A DNA stretch of 64,000 nt from contig CADCXA010000025.1 in NCBI GenBank assembly GCA_902806565.1, positions 1-64,000 of the forward strand, given 5' to 3'. Made by a program: the position numbers and the translations under genes. This document shows, in pieces, positions 38,001-50,335 of this stretch. Below the pieces are notes generated by a model. It ran no database searches, had not been told where the DNA came from, and saw only the letters and a program-made list of their open reading frames with translations. This DNA is from Hypoxylon rubiginosum. Taxonomy: Eukaryota; Ascomycota; Sordariomycetes; Xylariales; Hypoxylaceae. The stretch's first letter is position 1, and every line of letters starts with the position of its first letter.

Positions 38001-40778
38001 GTACAGCAGACATTAGGAGCTCCAACTGAACGCCCGATAGATCGAGGTTTCCGACTAGTTTGGCTAGTCGGCCACCCTGACCCTGGTTGCTGAGAATTGC
38101 ACACCGTGACATATATGACCAGACTCTGCCGGGACATATTGGAAGGACGGCATGTAAAAATTGTAAGCAGGCCACCAGAGCGGCTAGTCCCTGGGTTTCC
38201 GTCTTGCCATCTAGAAGAACGTCGATCGTCTCGCAAACGACTGATATCACGTCTTTGGTCCGCGATAATGCCCGGCTAGTTTCAGCCACAATAGTCAACC
38301 CAGCATCAGACGATCCGAGGGCGCTCTCGCCCGATGCCGTAGCTCTAAGACACTCCATTCGTATAAGCGTTGCAAGCAGGGTGATCGCTTCAGCAGTCTC
38401 TTCCAGAGTGAGCTCTCCAAGAGGCAACTTGTACTTATTTGCGACCAGGTTAACATCTAGTCTCTTTCCAAGCAAAGCCAGGGCCGAGTGTTCGTATTCA
38501 ATCCGTACAACTCTCCCTTCATCCGCAACGAAACGGCCATAAGTGCCTGCTGGTATTATGAATAAATCTTCTTCTGCTGCTTCCCGTTTTCGGTTTGACT
38601 TTGTCAAAAAAAGGGAGAAATCCTCTAGAAATTGAAAGCCATTAGAGTTTTCTTCCTCATTGGCAAGCTGGTAGTCGATGAAATGGTCCGGGAGGATAAA
38701 GGTGAGCGTAGGGGTCCTTTGCAGTAGCCGGAGGATGAGTTCGTGATTGCTTTCCGCAGTGAGGTGCTTGGAAGAATAGAAGGCCCGGCAGAAGGCGGGA
38801 AATGGGAGGAACTCGTATGGGAAGCGGTTTAGTGCTTGCTGGAAATAACTCTGGACAATAGTCTCATCGTTCAAAGCCAGCGTGACGATATCTTGTTGCG
38901 CGAGTGTGTTATTAGCCCGCGAGAGATCCCAGTAGCTTTGGCCACCAGACAGCACGGCTAGTAGGGCCTCGATTGGCTCTGCCTGGTATCCTACGAAAGG
39001 ATACGTAATTTTAAGTATGTCCAAGAACGTGCTCCTCATCCGCGAACCTATCGAGGCAGAAAATATGGCACGGCCAGTATTCCCAAGGTAAGAAGACATT
39101 TCAGCGATGACGTCGTAAACATGTCTTTGGTCTGTAACTGCCACAGCAAGACTTTGTATCTGTCTGTAATCTCGATCTAAGCTCTTGTTAATGAGAAAGT
39201 CATCATATCTTCGTTTGTCGATGGTAGTGATGCTTCCTGCAGAGTTCCTCCTGCCAGCACTTGGGATCATCTGCGTGCTTGAATCGTAGTTCTCAACGGC
39301 CTTCTCGTTCTGAATGGCATCTCTCCTCTCCGCACGTTCCTGGTAGGATGAGAACATAGCGTGCACAACGGGAACCCAGGCAAACAGTACGGGAACCGCA
39401 TAGGCGGAGTCGGACGCTGTACTGTCGAGCACATCATGAATATGTTCAAGAACGCTCGAAGACGCAAGGTATTCGTCATCCGTATTCAAGTCCACATCTC
39501 CTTCAAAGAAGGCCATCATACGTGGCAAGTTGATAACGGACAAGGAGATCACGCAGACAAGGCACTGCAGAGGAGCCATCAGATCCGATATTTCTCCTGG
39601 AAACTAATCGGGTTGTTAGCAGAGACAAATCTTTCGGGGTTTAGCCTAGTCGTGGCGAACTTACCCCCTGAAGCTGGTTTAGGAAGCCAAAAGCGCTAAC
39701 CAGCGAGAACCATTGCTGAGCTACCTCAGCTGACACGAAGACATCACTTGATAGGGCCAACAACTGGAACACTACAACCATTCGATGCAAGGCTTCCGTG
39801 AGCCATGTTTGAATCCATCGTTCGTGGAGCTCTTCGGTCCATAGAGTCTTATCCTCTACTACGGTGTCGATAGCAGCTTGAGAGCGCGAGATAGAGTCGG
39901 GTAGTAGGTTCAAGTACTGGGCTATGAGAGCGTGAAAGGTTTTGGTAGGAGTATCAACCGGAGATTTCTGTGGTTGCTTTGGAGACATGCCATACGCCTC
40001 CAAAAAGGACTTCCGGATTTCTCGCGACGCATCGGTTGCAGGCGATGTGGGTAGACATTCCTGTAGCATCAAGGTAAATATGTAGTCGTTTGTGGCAGCA
40101 TAGTACCGGCACTCGTCAAGATAAGTCTGAAATATGCGCCGCTTCCTGTTGTCGGGCTTCTCGAAGCTAGCCTGAATTTCCGCCGCGTCGAGGGTGCTCG
40201 TGATGTTAATCCCGGGGAGGATGTTGGTGGTCTGCGCATTCGCGGCGCCAGCAGCTTCCCGTAAGTTTGCGATATCCTGGTTGGAGATGGGACCGAGGAG
40301 CTGGGCCCGAGGGCGCGACTGGAATTCGATAACAACAACTCTCAGAGCCGCGACCTCGTTTATGCGGGCATTCTTGCTAAGCCAGAGGGCATCCTCCTTT
40401 ATGAGATTGATATCATACTTCTCGTTCGGAGTAGGCGTCACTTGAATAGCGGCAGTCTTCTTAACGAAAGTTGCATGGTGAGGGTTCTTGTCGCCAGGAG
40501 CATCGAAGGCGGAGCCGGGTTTGGTGAAGAAGGACTGGACGAGAGGGTCGGTCAGATAGTCAATAACGGCGCGGCTAGTCTGTCGATGGCCCGAAGGGTC
40601 GGTCAAGGCTGAAGCGACAAGCTTCCACGATCTAAGGCGAGCAAAGGGCAAGAGTCAGCGTTTGTTGGCGAGCTATGGCAAAGGCACATGTTGCAAGTTG
40701 GACTTACAGAACCACATTCTCGCCTTTCAGGCACGGTTCCAAGGGGGGCAAATAAGTGTCGTCGGACAGTTCTGCCAT
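35070..40778 (-). CDS. nup192: Nucleoporin Nup192 (Nup205 homologue)
   Basis: Four exons: 40708-40778, 39665-40631, 36493-39603 and 35070-36431 (1836 aa, close to the family's 1700-1900). It is a giant alpha-helical solenoid scaffold of the nuclear pore inner ring, binding linker nucleoporins. Diagnostic N-terminal text is VTPTPNEKYDINLIKEDALW followed by LRVVVIEFQSRPRAQL and a polar stretch before RRIFQTYLDECRYY. The remainder is helical repeats with conserved YQAEPIEALLAVLSGGQ and, near the end, LYHAWEFLL. Introns are 76, 61 and 61 bp, all GT-AG. At intron 2 the acceptor ATTAG (39605-39604) keeps the frame, whereas the next AG does not. It is divergent from trpC. Confidence 0.95.
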
Positions 40779-41508
40779 TGCTGCAGCTATCAGCAGACAA
40801 CGCGCAGTTGTTTGTGCATGGAACGCATGTGAAATCGTGGAGCAAGAAGCTTTGGTTGCGTAGTAGTATGTAGTATGTAGGGGAGTTGTATGGGATTCTT
40901 TGCTTGGGGCGCGCTTTCAAAGAAGTTCGCGGGTTGCAACTTTATTATTGGAGCTTTCAATTGTTAAAAAGTTCAAAAGTTCAGCTTAGCTTCCTCCAAT
41001 GGTTGAGCTAGGATCAGCCTACCAGCCTACCCATAGGTGCGTATCCGCTAAATCCATGTTTAGTTCTGCCAGTTAAGCGTGCATATGTGGGGACTTTACA
41101 GGATGACATGTACCTAACGGATGGGACCTATCCCTAGCACCTAGTCTTATCTATCGATAAAACACATCCCATACACCATACACCACTCACCACCTGGGCA
41201 TAGAGCCCATAGAGGGGCCGTTTAGCTCTGTTGGCTCCCTGTTCCAATTCTTTGTCGCGCCGCTCGTTACCTCCGATGCACGAAAATCCTTAGAGGCAAG
41301 TAAACAGCAGACGAGCAGGGGTAAGAGAGAGTAATATTCTCATATATGTTGGTTAGGATTCTTTTCTCTTGTGTCCTCGTTAAAATACCTTCTCCCTTTT
41401 TCTCCAGTGACAGTGATACGTTGAAGCAAACTTCTATTTTCTGATTCGGTAAAAATCGAGACAGGATATATACTCACTCCCTTCTCTCCCTAGCCGGTAA
41501 AAAAAAAA

Positions 41509-41540
41509 AGAGTCATCCACTACCTAACACGGATGACTCT
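41509..41540 (+). promoter_or_regulatory. Perfect inverted repeat with CPC1/GCN4-type cores
   Basis: AGAGTCATCC at 41509-41518 is the exact complement of GGATGACTCT at 41531-41540, with a 12-base loop. Each arm carries the TGACTC core bound by the bZIP activator of cross-pathway amino-acid control (CPC1/CpcA/Gcn4). It lies 102 bases before the trpC start. Family knowledge makes trpC a standard CPC1 target. If transcribed, the arms would also form a 10-bp RNA hairpin. Confidence 0.6.
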
Positions 41541-41547
41541 AGCATAA
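41533..41547 (+). other. Short upstream ORF in trpC leader
   Basis: ATGACTCTAGCATAA encodes Met-Thr-Leu-Ala and stop. It overlaps the right arm of the inverted repeat. It matters only if transcription starts upstream of it, which cannot be read from the sequence. Confidence 0.4.
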
Positions 41548-41642
41548 GACAAGACTTAAGGAATCTCAAATCTCAACTCTCAACTCCAAACACATTATAG
41601 AACCAAAAGGGCAAAGAAAGAAGAAGAAGAAAAAAACAGATC

Positions 41643-43970
41643 ATGGGTTCCCTAGATATCATTGATCACTCTCCTCACCACCCCGAGCCGTCGCCTCCCC
41701 TTCCTACCGCCTCAAATCTAATCCTAATAGACAACTATGACTCCTTTACTTGGAATGTGTATCAGTACCTCGTCCTCGAAGGAGCCAAAGTCACCGTCTA
41801 CCGGAACGACCAGATTAGTCTTGACGAGCTAATCTCCAAGAAGCCAACCCAACTGGTCGTCAGCCCCGGTCCTGGACATCCCATCACTGACTCGGGCGTG
41901 AGCCGAGATGCTATCAAACACTTTGCCGGCAAGATCCCCATATTCGGTGTCTGCATGGGCCAGCAATGCATCTTCGACGTCTACGGCGGTGACGTGAGCT
42001 CCGCCGGAGAGATTCTCCACGGCAAGACCTCGCCATTGGCCCACGATTCCAAGGGCGTCTACGCCGGTATGGCTCAAGGTCTCCCCGTCACCCGATATCA
42101 TTCGCTTGCGGGCACTCACGTCACTCTGCCCGAGTGTCTCGAGGTCACATCCTGGATTCCCAAGGATGACGGCTCCAAGGGCGTCATCATGGGCGTGCGC
42201 CATAAAGAGTACATCGTAGAAGGTGTACAGTTCCACCCCGAGAGCATCTTATCGGCGGATGGCCGCGTCATGATCAAGAACTTCTTGCATATGCAAGGAG
42301 GGACCTGGGCGGAGAACGACCAGCTCCTTAAACAATCGCAAGCCAACGACATTGCCGTCAGCCTCAAAAAGTCAGAGCCGCAGTCGGTTGCAGCGCCGGC
42401 GCCAAAGAGCAACAACATCTTGCAAGATATATATGCCCGCCAAAAAGAAGCCGTGGCAGTCCAGAAGCAGATCCCGTCGCAGCGCCCTAGCGATTTCGAA
42501 GCTGCGTACCGGCTCAATGCCGCTCCGCCGCAAATTCCCTTCGTTGATCGCCTACGGCAGAGCCCCTTTGACGTATCTCTCATGGCTGAGATCAAGCGGG
42601 CCTCGCCTTCAAAAGGCATTTTTGCGTTTGATATCGATGCGCCGTCACAGGCAAAGAAATACGCACTAGCAGGAGCCAGTGTCATCTCGGTGCTTACAGA
42701 GCCGCACTGGTTTAAGGGCAACATTGAGGACTTGCGAGCCGTGCGGCAGGTACTAGACGGCATGCCCAACCGGCCAGCAGTGCTCCGCAAAGAATTCATA
42801 TTCGAAGAGTACCAGATCCTAGAGGCACGGCTCGCCGGCGCTGACACTGTACTTCTCATCGTCAAGATGTTAGATGTAGAGCTACTTACGCGCCTATATA
42901 AGTACTCGTTATCTTTAGGCATGGAGCCCTTGGTTGAAGTTCAGAACGCGGAAGAGATGAAGACTGCAGTCGAGCTGGGTTCTAAGGTCATTGGCGTGAA
43001 TAACCGTAATCTCGAATCGTTCGAGGTTGATCTGAGCACCACGAGACGGCTACGCAGCCTCGTCCCCAAGGAGACCATCATCTGCGCACTTAGCGGCATC
43101 AACACGCACGATGACGTAGTCGCCAATCATAAGGACGGCGTCGACGCCATCCTAGTTGGCGAAGCTATCATGCGCGCCCCAGACGCTTCGCAATTCATCC
43201 AGCAACTCTGCGCAGGCCAGACCACATCCACGCAAACACCCAAGCCGGCGCCCCTTCTTGTCAAGATCTGCGGGACGCGTACCCCTGAAGCTGCGCAAGC
43301 CGCTGCCGAGGCGGGTGCCGATCTAATCGGCATGATTCTAGTGCCGGGACGAAAACGTACTGTGAGCGAAGATACCGCGAAAGCCATCTCACAAACCGTC
43401 CACAACTTTTCCCGTCCCGCCTCCACATCCCCAAGCGCCACCATCCCCACGGAAGCCGCGAGCGACTTTTTCGCATCCGCCCCCCTGAAACTCACAGCCA
43501 GCGGCCACACCCGTCCCCTCCTTGTTGGCGTCTTCCAGAACCAGACCCTAATCGAAATCCTGGAGCTCCAGAAACGCTACGATCTCGACATCGTACAGCT
43601 GCACGGTCGCGAGCCGATCGGGTGGGCGCGGGCGATCCCGGTCCCCGTAATCCGACGCTTTTCGCCGGGCGAGCCGGGAATCGGTGCCCGAGGCTACCAC
43701 GCCGCACCCCTATTCGACTCCGGGTCCGGATCCGGTCAGCTGTTGGACGCGGTCGACGTCAAGGCCGCGCTAGCGCAGGACATGGAGCTACGTGTGCTAC
43801 TGGCGGGCGGTCTGGATCCTACGAACGTGTCCGACGTGGTCAAGGCTGCCGGCTCCGACGGCGCCAGGATCCTAGGTGTCGACGTGAGTAGTGGCGTCGA
43901 GGGCAGCGACGGCCAGCAGAGTCTAGAACGGATACGAGATTTTGTGAAGGCGGCAAAAGCAATTAGATAA
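41643..43970 (+). CDS. trpC: Trifunctional tryptophan biosynthesis protein TrpC
   Basis: Single exon, 775 aa. Three domains in the order usual for filamentous fungi. Residues about 24-220 are the class I glutamine amidotransferase of anthranilate synthase, with catalytic Cys104 (GVCMGQQ), His198 and Glu200 (FHPES). Residues about 258-525 are indole-3-glycerol-phosphate synthase, with [28 protein letters not shown] and [10 protein letters not shown]. Residues about 538-775 are phosphoribosylanthranilate isomerase, with Cys543 ([12 protein letters not shown]), VQLHGREP and [10 protein letters not shown] near the end. The protein supplies ammonia to anthranilate synthase component I, encoded elsewhere, and runs two later steps. 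The start [10 protein letters not shown] is the first Met. The isomerase domain is more GC-rich than the rest. Likely under cross-pathway control (see 41509). Confidence 0.98.
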   Translation: MGSLDIIDHSPHHPEPSPPLPTASNLILIDNYDSFTWNVYQYLVLEGAKVTVYRNDQISLDELISKKPTQLVVSPGPGHPITDSGVSRDAIKHFAGKIPIFGVCMGQQCIFDVYGGDVSSAGEILHGKTSPLAHDSKGVYAGMAQGLPVTRYHSLAGTHVTLPECLEVTSWIPKDDGSKGVIMGVRHKEYIVEGVQFHPESILSADGRVMIKNFLHMQGGTWAENDQLLKQSQANDIAVSLKKSEPQSVAAPAPKSNNILQDIYARQKEAVAVQKQIPSQRPSDFEAAYRLNAAPPQIPFVDRLRQSPFDVSLMAEIKRASPSKGIFAFDIDAPSQAKKYALAGASVISVLTEPHWFKGNIEDLRAVRQVLDGMPNRPAVLRKEFIFEEYQILEARLAGADTVLLIVKMLDVELLTRLYKYSLSLGMEPLVEVQNAEEMKTAVELGSKVIGVNNRNLESFEVDLSTTRRLRSLVPKETIICALSGINTHDDVVANHKDGVDAILVGEAIMRAPDASQFIQQLCAGQTTSTQTPKPAPLLVKICGTRTPEAAQAAAEAGADLIGMILVPGRKRTVSEDTAKAISQTVHNFSRPASTSPSATIPTEAASDFFASAPLKLTASGHTRPLLVGVFQNQTLIEILELQKRYDLDIVQLHGREPIGWARAIPVPVIRRFSPGEPGIGARGYHAAPLFDSGSGSGQLLDAVDVKAALAQDMELRVLLAGGLDPTNVSDVVKAAGSDGARILGVDVSSGVEGSDGQQSLERIRDFVKAAKAIR

Positions 43971-44311
43971 AAAAGACAAATTCGGTATCAGTCACGATGT
44001 AGTCGGCGAAGAGAAGGCGTTGAAAATGGGATGAAGGATGAATTGAAACGCAAATTTCTATAACCATCAAGGAAGACTTGGTAAAAGCATTCTCGTATCT
44101 TCATGAATTCGTGACTACCTAGGTATTATCCGGGTGTCTCCTCCCTCCCCCCGTAGTCAACCCTCCCGCAATCATTTAAAGCCTTTTCCGTCCCATTCGG
44201 AACTTGGCTCATCATCCACTCGGTGTGTAGTTGGCGTCCGCAACGCCCTAATCTCAACGAGAAAGCCAAACGGAAAACAACGCAGCAAGTCCATCACGTA
44301 GACATCCCTGA
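43971..44311. other. Convergent 3' region, trpC / DUF4211 gene
   Basis: 341 bases between two convergent stops; nothing else seen. Confidence 0.6.
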
Positions 44312-46349
44312 CTATCTACCCCTATTACGTCCCGACGTACTCTTGTTTCGGGCATCTTCTAGGGTAGTCTTGAAGTCGCGGTAGAGAGCCGTGACGATGC
44401 CATTCTCACGCCAGGTATCGACAATGCCGTTAGCGAGCTCGCGACGCTTTCTCGACTTCATGTGCTCGCGCTCGTATAGCTTCGACGGCTCCATCCAACC
44501 GTCGTCCTCGAGTCTCTCGTCGACCCAGTCCCTCAACGCATGCTTCCAGTGTATCAAACTGGACGCTGTCTCGGCGTTGCCGCAGCATACAGAACCAACA
44601 TGCCACTCCTTCGTCGCAGGTGGTAGGGTCATACCTTGTGTATCGACCGATGCGTGACCACTCCCATCGCTGTTGTCATTCTCCGAATTCTCCGATTCCG
44701 ATTCGACATCGTCGAGTGTATTCTTATAGTAAGGATGACCGTGGAAGAGAACTCTGAACGTAGCAGGGTGGTTGCTGCGGCCGCAAGCCTCACAGGTGTC
44801 GTATAGACCATTACTCCTCTCGCCCGCGTCCATTTCGTATGCATCGAGCTTTGGTCTACCTTTTAGCGCACGGTAAAATTCAGCTCTCCAGGCGGCAGAT
44901 GCAAACTTGGACGAGGCAAGGGCGCGGACCTCGTCGTCAAGCTTACGCCAAGCGTTGGAATATACCGGGTCGTTCCGTTCAAAGCTAGGGTTGATTCGGC
45001 GATGAATGAGCCACTCGATTGCATACGGGAACTGTTCCTTTAGCGGTCGAATTGCTTGCGAAGTGAACTCGAGGGGGATATCGAGATTGGCTGGAGCACC
45101 CAGGGGAGCATCGTCATCGTCCGTAACAAAATCATCCAGATCGTTGTCATTATCGTCATAATCCTCGTCATTTCGTTTCTCGCGCTTTTCTCGACTTCTT
45201 TTTGAAGGTCCCTTGTGGGAAGTTTGAGCAGGGGTTTCCTCTACCTCCTCATCGTCATCATCAAATTCCTTGAGCACATTAAATTCCTCTTCGGGGTCGG
45301 TATCATATAGTCCTCGCTTTTCCCCGTCGTCGGAGTCATCCGACGACGTAAGCTTATCTATCTTTTCGCCGGCTCGACGACGACGAAGTAACTCCATTTT
45401 CTTCTGTTTCTCAGAACGATGGCCCCTGTGTGGCTTCTGCTTGATAGGGGAAGAAGTAGACGCAGCTGGCCTCTTAAGCCTGCCTGGAGTACTCGCCGAC
45501 GTTCTTTGTCGCTTAGCTGGTGAGACATCAGAATCATCAGAGTCCTCTAGTTCGACCATCGCAGGTCGTGAGCGTCTTTTAGAGGAAGTAGGAGCGACGA
45601 TTGGTGCGTCATCTGAGTCTGAGTCTGAGTCTAGGGTGATTACAGCAGGACGGCCACGTTTTCTGGCTGATGGCGGAGCAATAATCGGCTGCTCATCTTC
45701 ATCTTCATCCTCGTCGTCGATTACTGTTCGGCGGAGCCTAGTCGAAACCGACTGTGACGACTTAGGAGGGTCTTCAACCCATTCAATATCCGCATCGTCG
45801 ACGTTAAACGCTTCATCATCGGAAGAGTCTGCAGCGAGACGCTGAGTTCCATGTACCTTTGGCATGAAACTAGCTGTCGGTGGATTTGCTGATGATGATG
45901 CAGTCTGGGAAGGTCCTGTCTGAACTGTTAGCATCTTGCTCAACGCGAATTCATATAAATGCATCTCTATGATAGATGGATCGGTTTCTAGTTGTCTCCC
46001 GACCACAGTAATAGTGGCATAAATAGGGTTATAGATCGAGTACGTGCATGCAAAGACCACCAGACAAAACCATAGAATTGTACATATACATAAGTAAAAA
46101 AGAGAATATTATAGAAGGAAAGGACCATGGCATACCGACGAAATCTTGTAGCTTGCTCCGAGTTTTTTTCGCCTGGCCTAGGGTACGAGTCGCCGTCTGC
46201 TTCGACGGAGGGGCGTTGTGACTTGGGCTACGGCTCGCGTTTGCAACGTTGGAGTATCGTACATTAGCAGGTGACAATGTTCGATCTGGTGAGCTCGAAG
46301 CTGCGACAGGATCGAACGTCAACCGAGTCTGGCGTTTCTTACGAGGCAT
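44312..46349 (-). CDS. DUF4211 nuclear protein with AT-hook-like motif
   Basis: Two exons: 46136-46349 and 44312-45924 (608 aa). The start MPRKKRQTRLTFDP resembles other fungal DUF4211 proteins. Residues about 70-335 are acidic and basic low complexity with a KRGRPAV AT-hook core (about 159-167) and many DSDD acidic patches. The DUF4211 domain follows (about 337-475): PLEFTSQAIRPLKEQFPYAI, WLIHRRINPSF, and a CEACGR Cys pair. Later comes VGSVCCGNAETASSLIHWKH, whose Cys pair with the first could bind a metal. Function is unknown; a chromatin role is inferred from AT-hook and charge. The intron is 211 bp. The acceptor (AACAG, 45926-45925) was chosen by phase, so this junction is less certain. 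Confidence 0.82.
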
Positions 46350-47388
46350 GACTTATTCGGTCTATTAAATAAGTGATGTGACCTGGTAATGATGAAATGG
46401 ATACCGGTATCTCAGTTGATGGCTGCGTCCGGGCTAACTGGTTCAGAAGAAGGAGACAGGAGGGGGGAAAAGTTGACAAGTACTAGTGGAGTACAGATAT
46501 GTAAAGGTGAAGGGTGAAGATATGGGGTAGAATACGAGAGGTAGGCAGAGATGAAAGCGAACGATCAACTAAAAAAAAGCCTGACGAGACAAAGAAGGTT
46601 AGTACTTTGAAAAGCTGAGCGACTTGGAATAATAATTACAGTCGATGGAGGCAGCTAGAATCAAGAGAAGAATACTGCTAGGGAGATGTGGTTGCCAAGG
46701 CTTTGAAGAGGCTTTGCAGGCTTTGAAGATGTACATATGCATGATTACACTGTCGACGCGTCAAACCCCGACGTGGTGTTCATTCAACTTTCGCGAAGTC
46801 ACGTGCCACCCATTAAAATAATCGCCACTATAGATACCACTCATCTTGACTAATCACACGCTCTCATATGTGCCTACTACCTACATGTAGTCTCCTGTCA
46901 AGACAAATAACCAAGGTATCTAGGAAGTCATCGACACATTTGGGATTCATTCGTACAAGTAATTAAATTTCCTCAAGGAATTTAATCCAGAACGCATATA
47001 AAGTAGCTCTAGACCTCCTAAACTTCTATTGGTGATGCTGGAACTGTGCTTTGGGGGGGGATCGGGGTTGTATTGACTGATGAAGTGTACTGCAAGGGAC
47101 AAGATGCTGTGACTAGGGGGGTCTGGGGGGTTTGGTGCTGGATCCACCCTTAAGCTACTTGATTGTCTCTCTTCCTCTCCTGCCGTTACCATTGCCGTCT
47201 ACCACTGTTATGGAACCACTAAGGACATGCCCATGTTTCCAAACTCTCCATCACAAGACAGCCCTCGGCGGACCCACCAAAGCAGGGGAATATGGGGGTT
47301 GGGGTTGGGGTTGGGATTGGTTGGGGTTCCTAAACATCACGAAGTTCGGCATTAGGCATCATCGACGCCGAGGATAGGATATCGTCCG
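46350..47388. other. Intergenic, with GGGGTT run
   Basis: Upstream of the DUF4211 gene and downstream of the RanBP1 gene. It contains a G-rich telomere-like run (47294-47327). No gene is supported. Confidence 0.6.
47294..47327 (+). repeat. GGGGTT run, G-quadruplex-capable
   Basis: Five G tracts of 3-5 G separated by TT or ATT occur in a row: GGGGGTT, GGGGTT, GGGGTT, GGGATT, then GGTTGGGG. It lies about 60 bases beyond the RanBP1 stop, so that transcript would carry the C-rich strand. Confidence 0.8.
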
Positions 47389-48340
47389 CTACGAGGACGC
47401 AGCAGCCTCCTCCTTCTTCTCTTCGGCCTTGGACTCCTCGGCCTTTGTCTCGGTCTTGGTCTCTTCCTCCTCCTTAGCCTGAGCAAACTGAGCTTCGTTC
47501 TCCTTCTGGGCATTCAACCAAGCTTCCTTGAACAGCTGAGCATCTAAAAAGGAGGTCAGAGGTTAGCTTACATAGGATACGGTGACACGAATAGATCATG
47601 ACTTACTCTCGGCGTTGGCTACACGGACAGAAACGGTGATGGCCTCGGGCTCGCCCTCGCTAACATCAGCGCCCACATTCCAGAGCCAGGCACGGTCGCT
47701 GGTAGACATAGGGGCGATCGTCATGTCGGGGGTGACTAGACACATCATCATGATTAGTTTCGTATCCACCGGTGCTCAAAGGCCTATAAACACTTACTGT
47801 AGTGGTTGGCGCAGACCTTGAGGGTCTTGTCCCGCCGCATAACCAGACGGATCTTGCCGTTCTCCTTGTGCTTCAGGAGACGAAGAGGGCCAGTACCCCG
47901 CTCCTTCCATTCACCCTTTCCGTCGTTGTCCTGCGTGAATCGAAACATCTTGCATCGCATGTTGAAGACTTCCTCTTCAGACTCCTCGTGTGTGACGGTC
48001 TTGATCTTCTCGGTGAGCTTGAGGACGGGCTCGAAGTGAACATCCTCCGAATCGGGGGGAACCTCCTGTAGATAAGTATTAGCACTTCGCACAGCCATCA
48101 TGAAGAGTGGCAAGGAATATGTTTACGCACCTCATCATCACCCTTTGCGGCAGCGGCAGCATCGCGCTGTGCCTTGGCGCTGCCAGAGTTGTCACCACGA
48201 TCCTCGTCGTCCTTCTTCTCCTTCTTAGCACCACCGCCGAACATGGAGAAGACGGAGGAAGAGGTAAGAGGCTTGCCCTCGGTGGCCTCGGCGGGCTTGG
48301 TCTCCTCGACCTTGGGCTCGGTGTTGTCGGTAGAACTCAT
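47389..48340 (-). CDS. yrb1: Ran-binding protein 1 (RanBP1/Yrb1)
   Basis: Four exons: 48131-48340, 47798-48065, 47607-47735 and 47389-47543 (253 aa). It is a cytoplasmic co-factor that releases Ran-GTP from export and import receptors and boosts RanGAP. The N-terminal 70 residues are low complexity ([20 protein letters not shown]). The Ran-binding domain spans about 72-200: [20 protein letters not shown], then [66 protein letters not shown] and [11 protein letters not shown]. The C-terminus is Glu/Lys-rich ([12 protein letters not shown]). The introns are 62-65 bp, GT-AG, and phases close. The whole architecture is standard. Confidence 0.96.
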
Positions 48341-50335
48341 GTTGAAAACTGCTAGACAAGAATGTGAGAAAATAGATGCAAGATGAGTTTTTTTTCTCTC
48401 TTTGCGACGTGCGGCTTTGCGATTTGCGATTTGCGACTTGCGACAGTGGAGGGACGGGAGAGAACAGAAGAGAAGAGGGGACAAAAAGATTGCTTGAGGC
48501 CCAGCGTCAAGCCGTATTATTTTAGCACTCAAGGTATGTGCGTTGATAGGTCAAGTACGTCAGGTAGACAGATACTATACCGTAAAGCAGAGGTTCAGGA
48601 AGGCACTCGACCTAAGGCAGAGACGTGGGAAAATAAAACAATTTAAAAATATTAAATAAATAAAAAATAGGAATGTCAACCCCACCGCCACCCATCTCCA
48701 ACGAGACTGGGCCATGAAAGGATGTCTACCTACCTTTGTGTACCCAAGATCTAGGTCGATGCAGGTGATTTGACGTAAATGTGATATGCACGCAGATGGG
48801 TAGATGGGCAGATGGGGATACGAGAGGAAATAAAAAAACAGGGAGCACGCTTACCGACCTTTTCCAAGCTTGGGAAAACAAAAGTACTATTGGGAGAATT
48901 GTATGTGGTATCAGGTTGAAATATTGACGGTTGTGATAATCGAAAGGTCCAAATACTTTCGTAGCAATCCTGCAAAACAAACGAGGGGGTGGGGAACGTG
49001 AAGAATTGCCCCTCTCTTATTCTTATGTACGAAGTGCCTTCTTACCCTTTTACCTCTTTTTACGTTTAATATCATATGCGGGCGTGGGTGGGCCTAGATT
49101 TATTTACCCCTGACTGGCATAACCTAGGTACCGGACGGCGGATCACAGGCCTGTTTGAGCCGTCACTTGTTTTTCCCAGGTTCCCAGGTCGGGCATCAAA
49201 GCCAACTCACCCCACCAAACACCAACAAGGGTCTAACGTCTGTGACACCCGTCCGGCAGCCGACACAGACTGACACAACTAAGACGACATGCCCCTATTA
49301 TTCAACATCAACATAACATACCTACCCCTACCTCATACCAACGACACACTCATTCTTCCTAACAGTTTATATTAATGGAAATTCCACGTCTTCAAATGCA
49401 GATATATCAGAGTATAGACTCAATTTGTTATATAAGTAGTAAGTGGAAATAATAATAAAACTCGATCGCGTACAAGTATAAGCTAATTCTTGTCTGGAGT
49501 AGATACCGAAGTAGTTCTAGAATAGCAAGCAAATATGTCGCCAAATAGCCAAACACATCTCACAAAGAGAAATCATAACTCTTTATATATATGTAACTTC
49601 CTTTTTAAGAGTAACGGTTATAACACTAATGTCCTTAGATGTCCTTAGATATTTTTACGATCCTATGCATATTACTAGCAGCATACAGTACCAACATATT
49701 CCTGGTCGGGAATCATATAGGACTCCCTACCCCTATTCATAGAATCATTAGATAACAAGGCTAACAGACTATCTAGGTATTGTTTATTCAAGGCCACAAA
49801 CATATAAACACCACCTATTTGTATGTGCAATACAAGACTGGCCTATGGTAAAACACGAGAAGGCCAACTTGATAGTCCTATAGTCGAAATAATCTAAACA
49901 TATAAAATCTGCTAAATAAAACAACATCAGCACATGGACTTTTCCTCCTTCTGCCTTCCTCCTTTAACTTCAGCTTCACCAAGTATGAAGCACTGGTGTC
50001 GACGTGACTGATGAAAGCTTATGGAAGTTGTATCCGGCTGCACCTTGCTAGCAGGAAGCAACAAACTGCTTGACACATATCTCGCAAAAGGGGAAGGAAG
50101 GAACAACAGCGACAGGTCTTGGAAAGAACGGCAATACCAGCCACTGCCCTTTTAGTTCATCTTTCTCTCTCGTGGATATCTAAAGGAATCTGCAGTCGCA
50201 TCTTACATCCTATTCTCCCCATCAACCCGCCACTCTCGTGTTGTGCCAGGCAGAGTCTTACTAACAACTCGCCAGCCTTTCCAACACCATATCAACTTGC
50301 GTGGAACCAGGTCATATCAAGACTCGTCTCAGAAT
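48341..50335. other. Intergenic, nothing recognised
   Basis: About 2 kb between divergent genes. Short repeats (GCGATTTGCGATTTGCGAC at 48417-48443) lie in the presumed RanBP1 leader. The part from 49300 to 49960 is relatively A+T-rich. No gene or RNA is supported. Confidence 0.6.

Larger units (their letters stand above)
40779..41642. promoter_or_regulatory. Divergent promoter nup192 / trpC
   Basis: 864 bases lie between start codons. The trpC-proximal part holds the hairpin and upstream ORF listed separately, then a purine-rich leader (AAAGAAAGAAGAAGAAG) just before the trpC ATG. Confidence 0.6.

Noticed and set aside
39590..39610. Alternative nup192 intron 2 acceptor (TTCCAG)
   Set aside because: It would shift the frame into a stop within five codons; the earlier ATTAG keeps the frame and gives a sensible protein.
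41346..41444. 32-codon upstream ORF before trpC
   Set aside because: Lies about 300 bases from the start in likely promoter DNA; no evidence that it is in the transcript.
45270..45845. 191-codon plus-strand Ser-rich frame
   Set aside because: Antisense shadow of the acidic low-complexity part of the DUF4211 gene.
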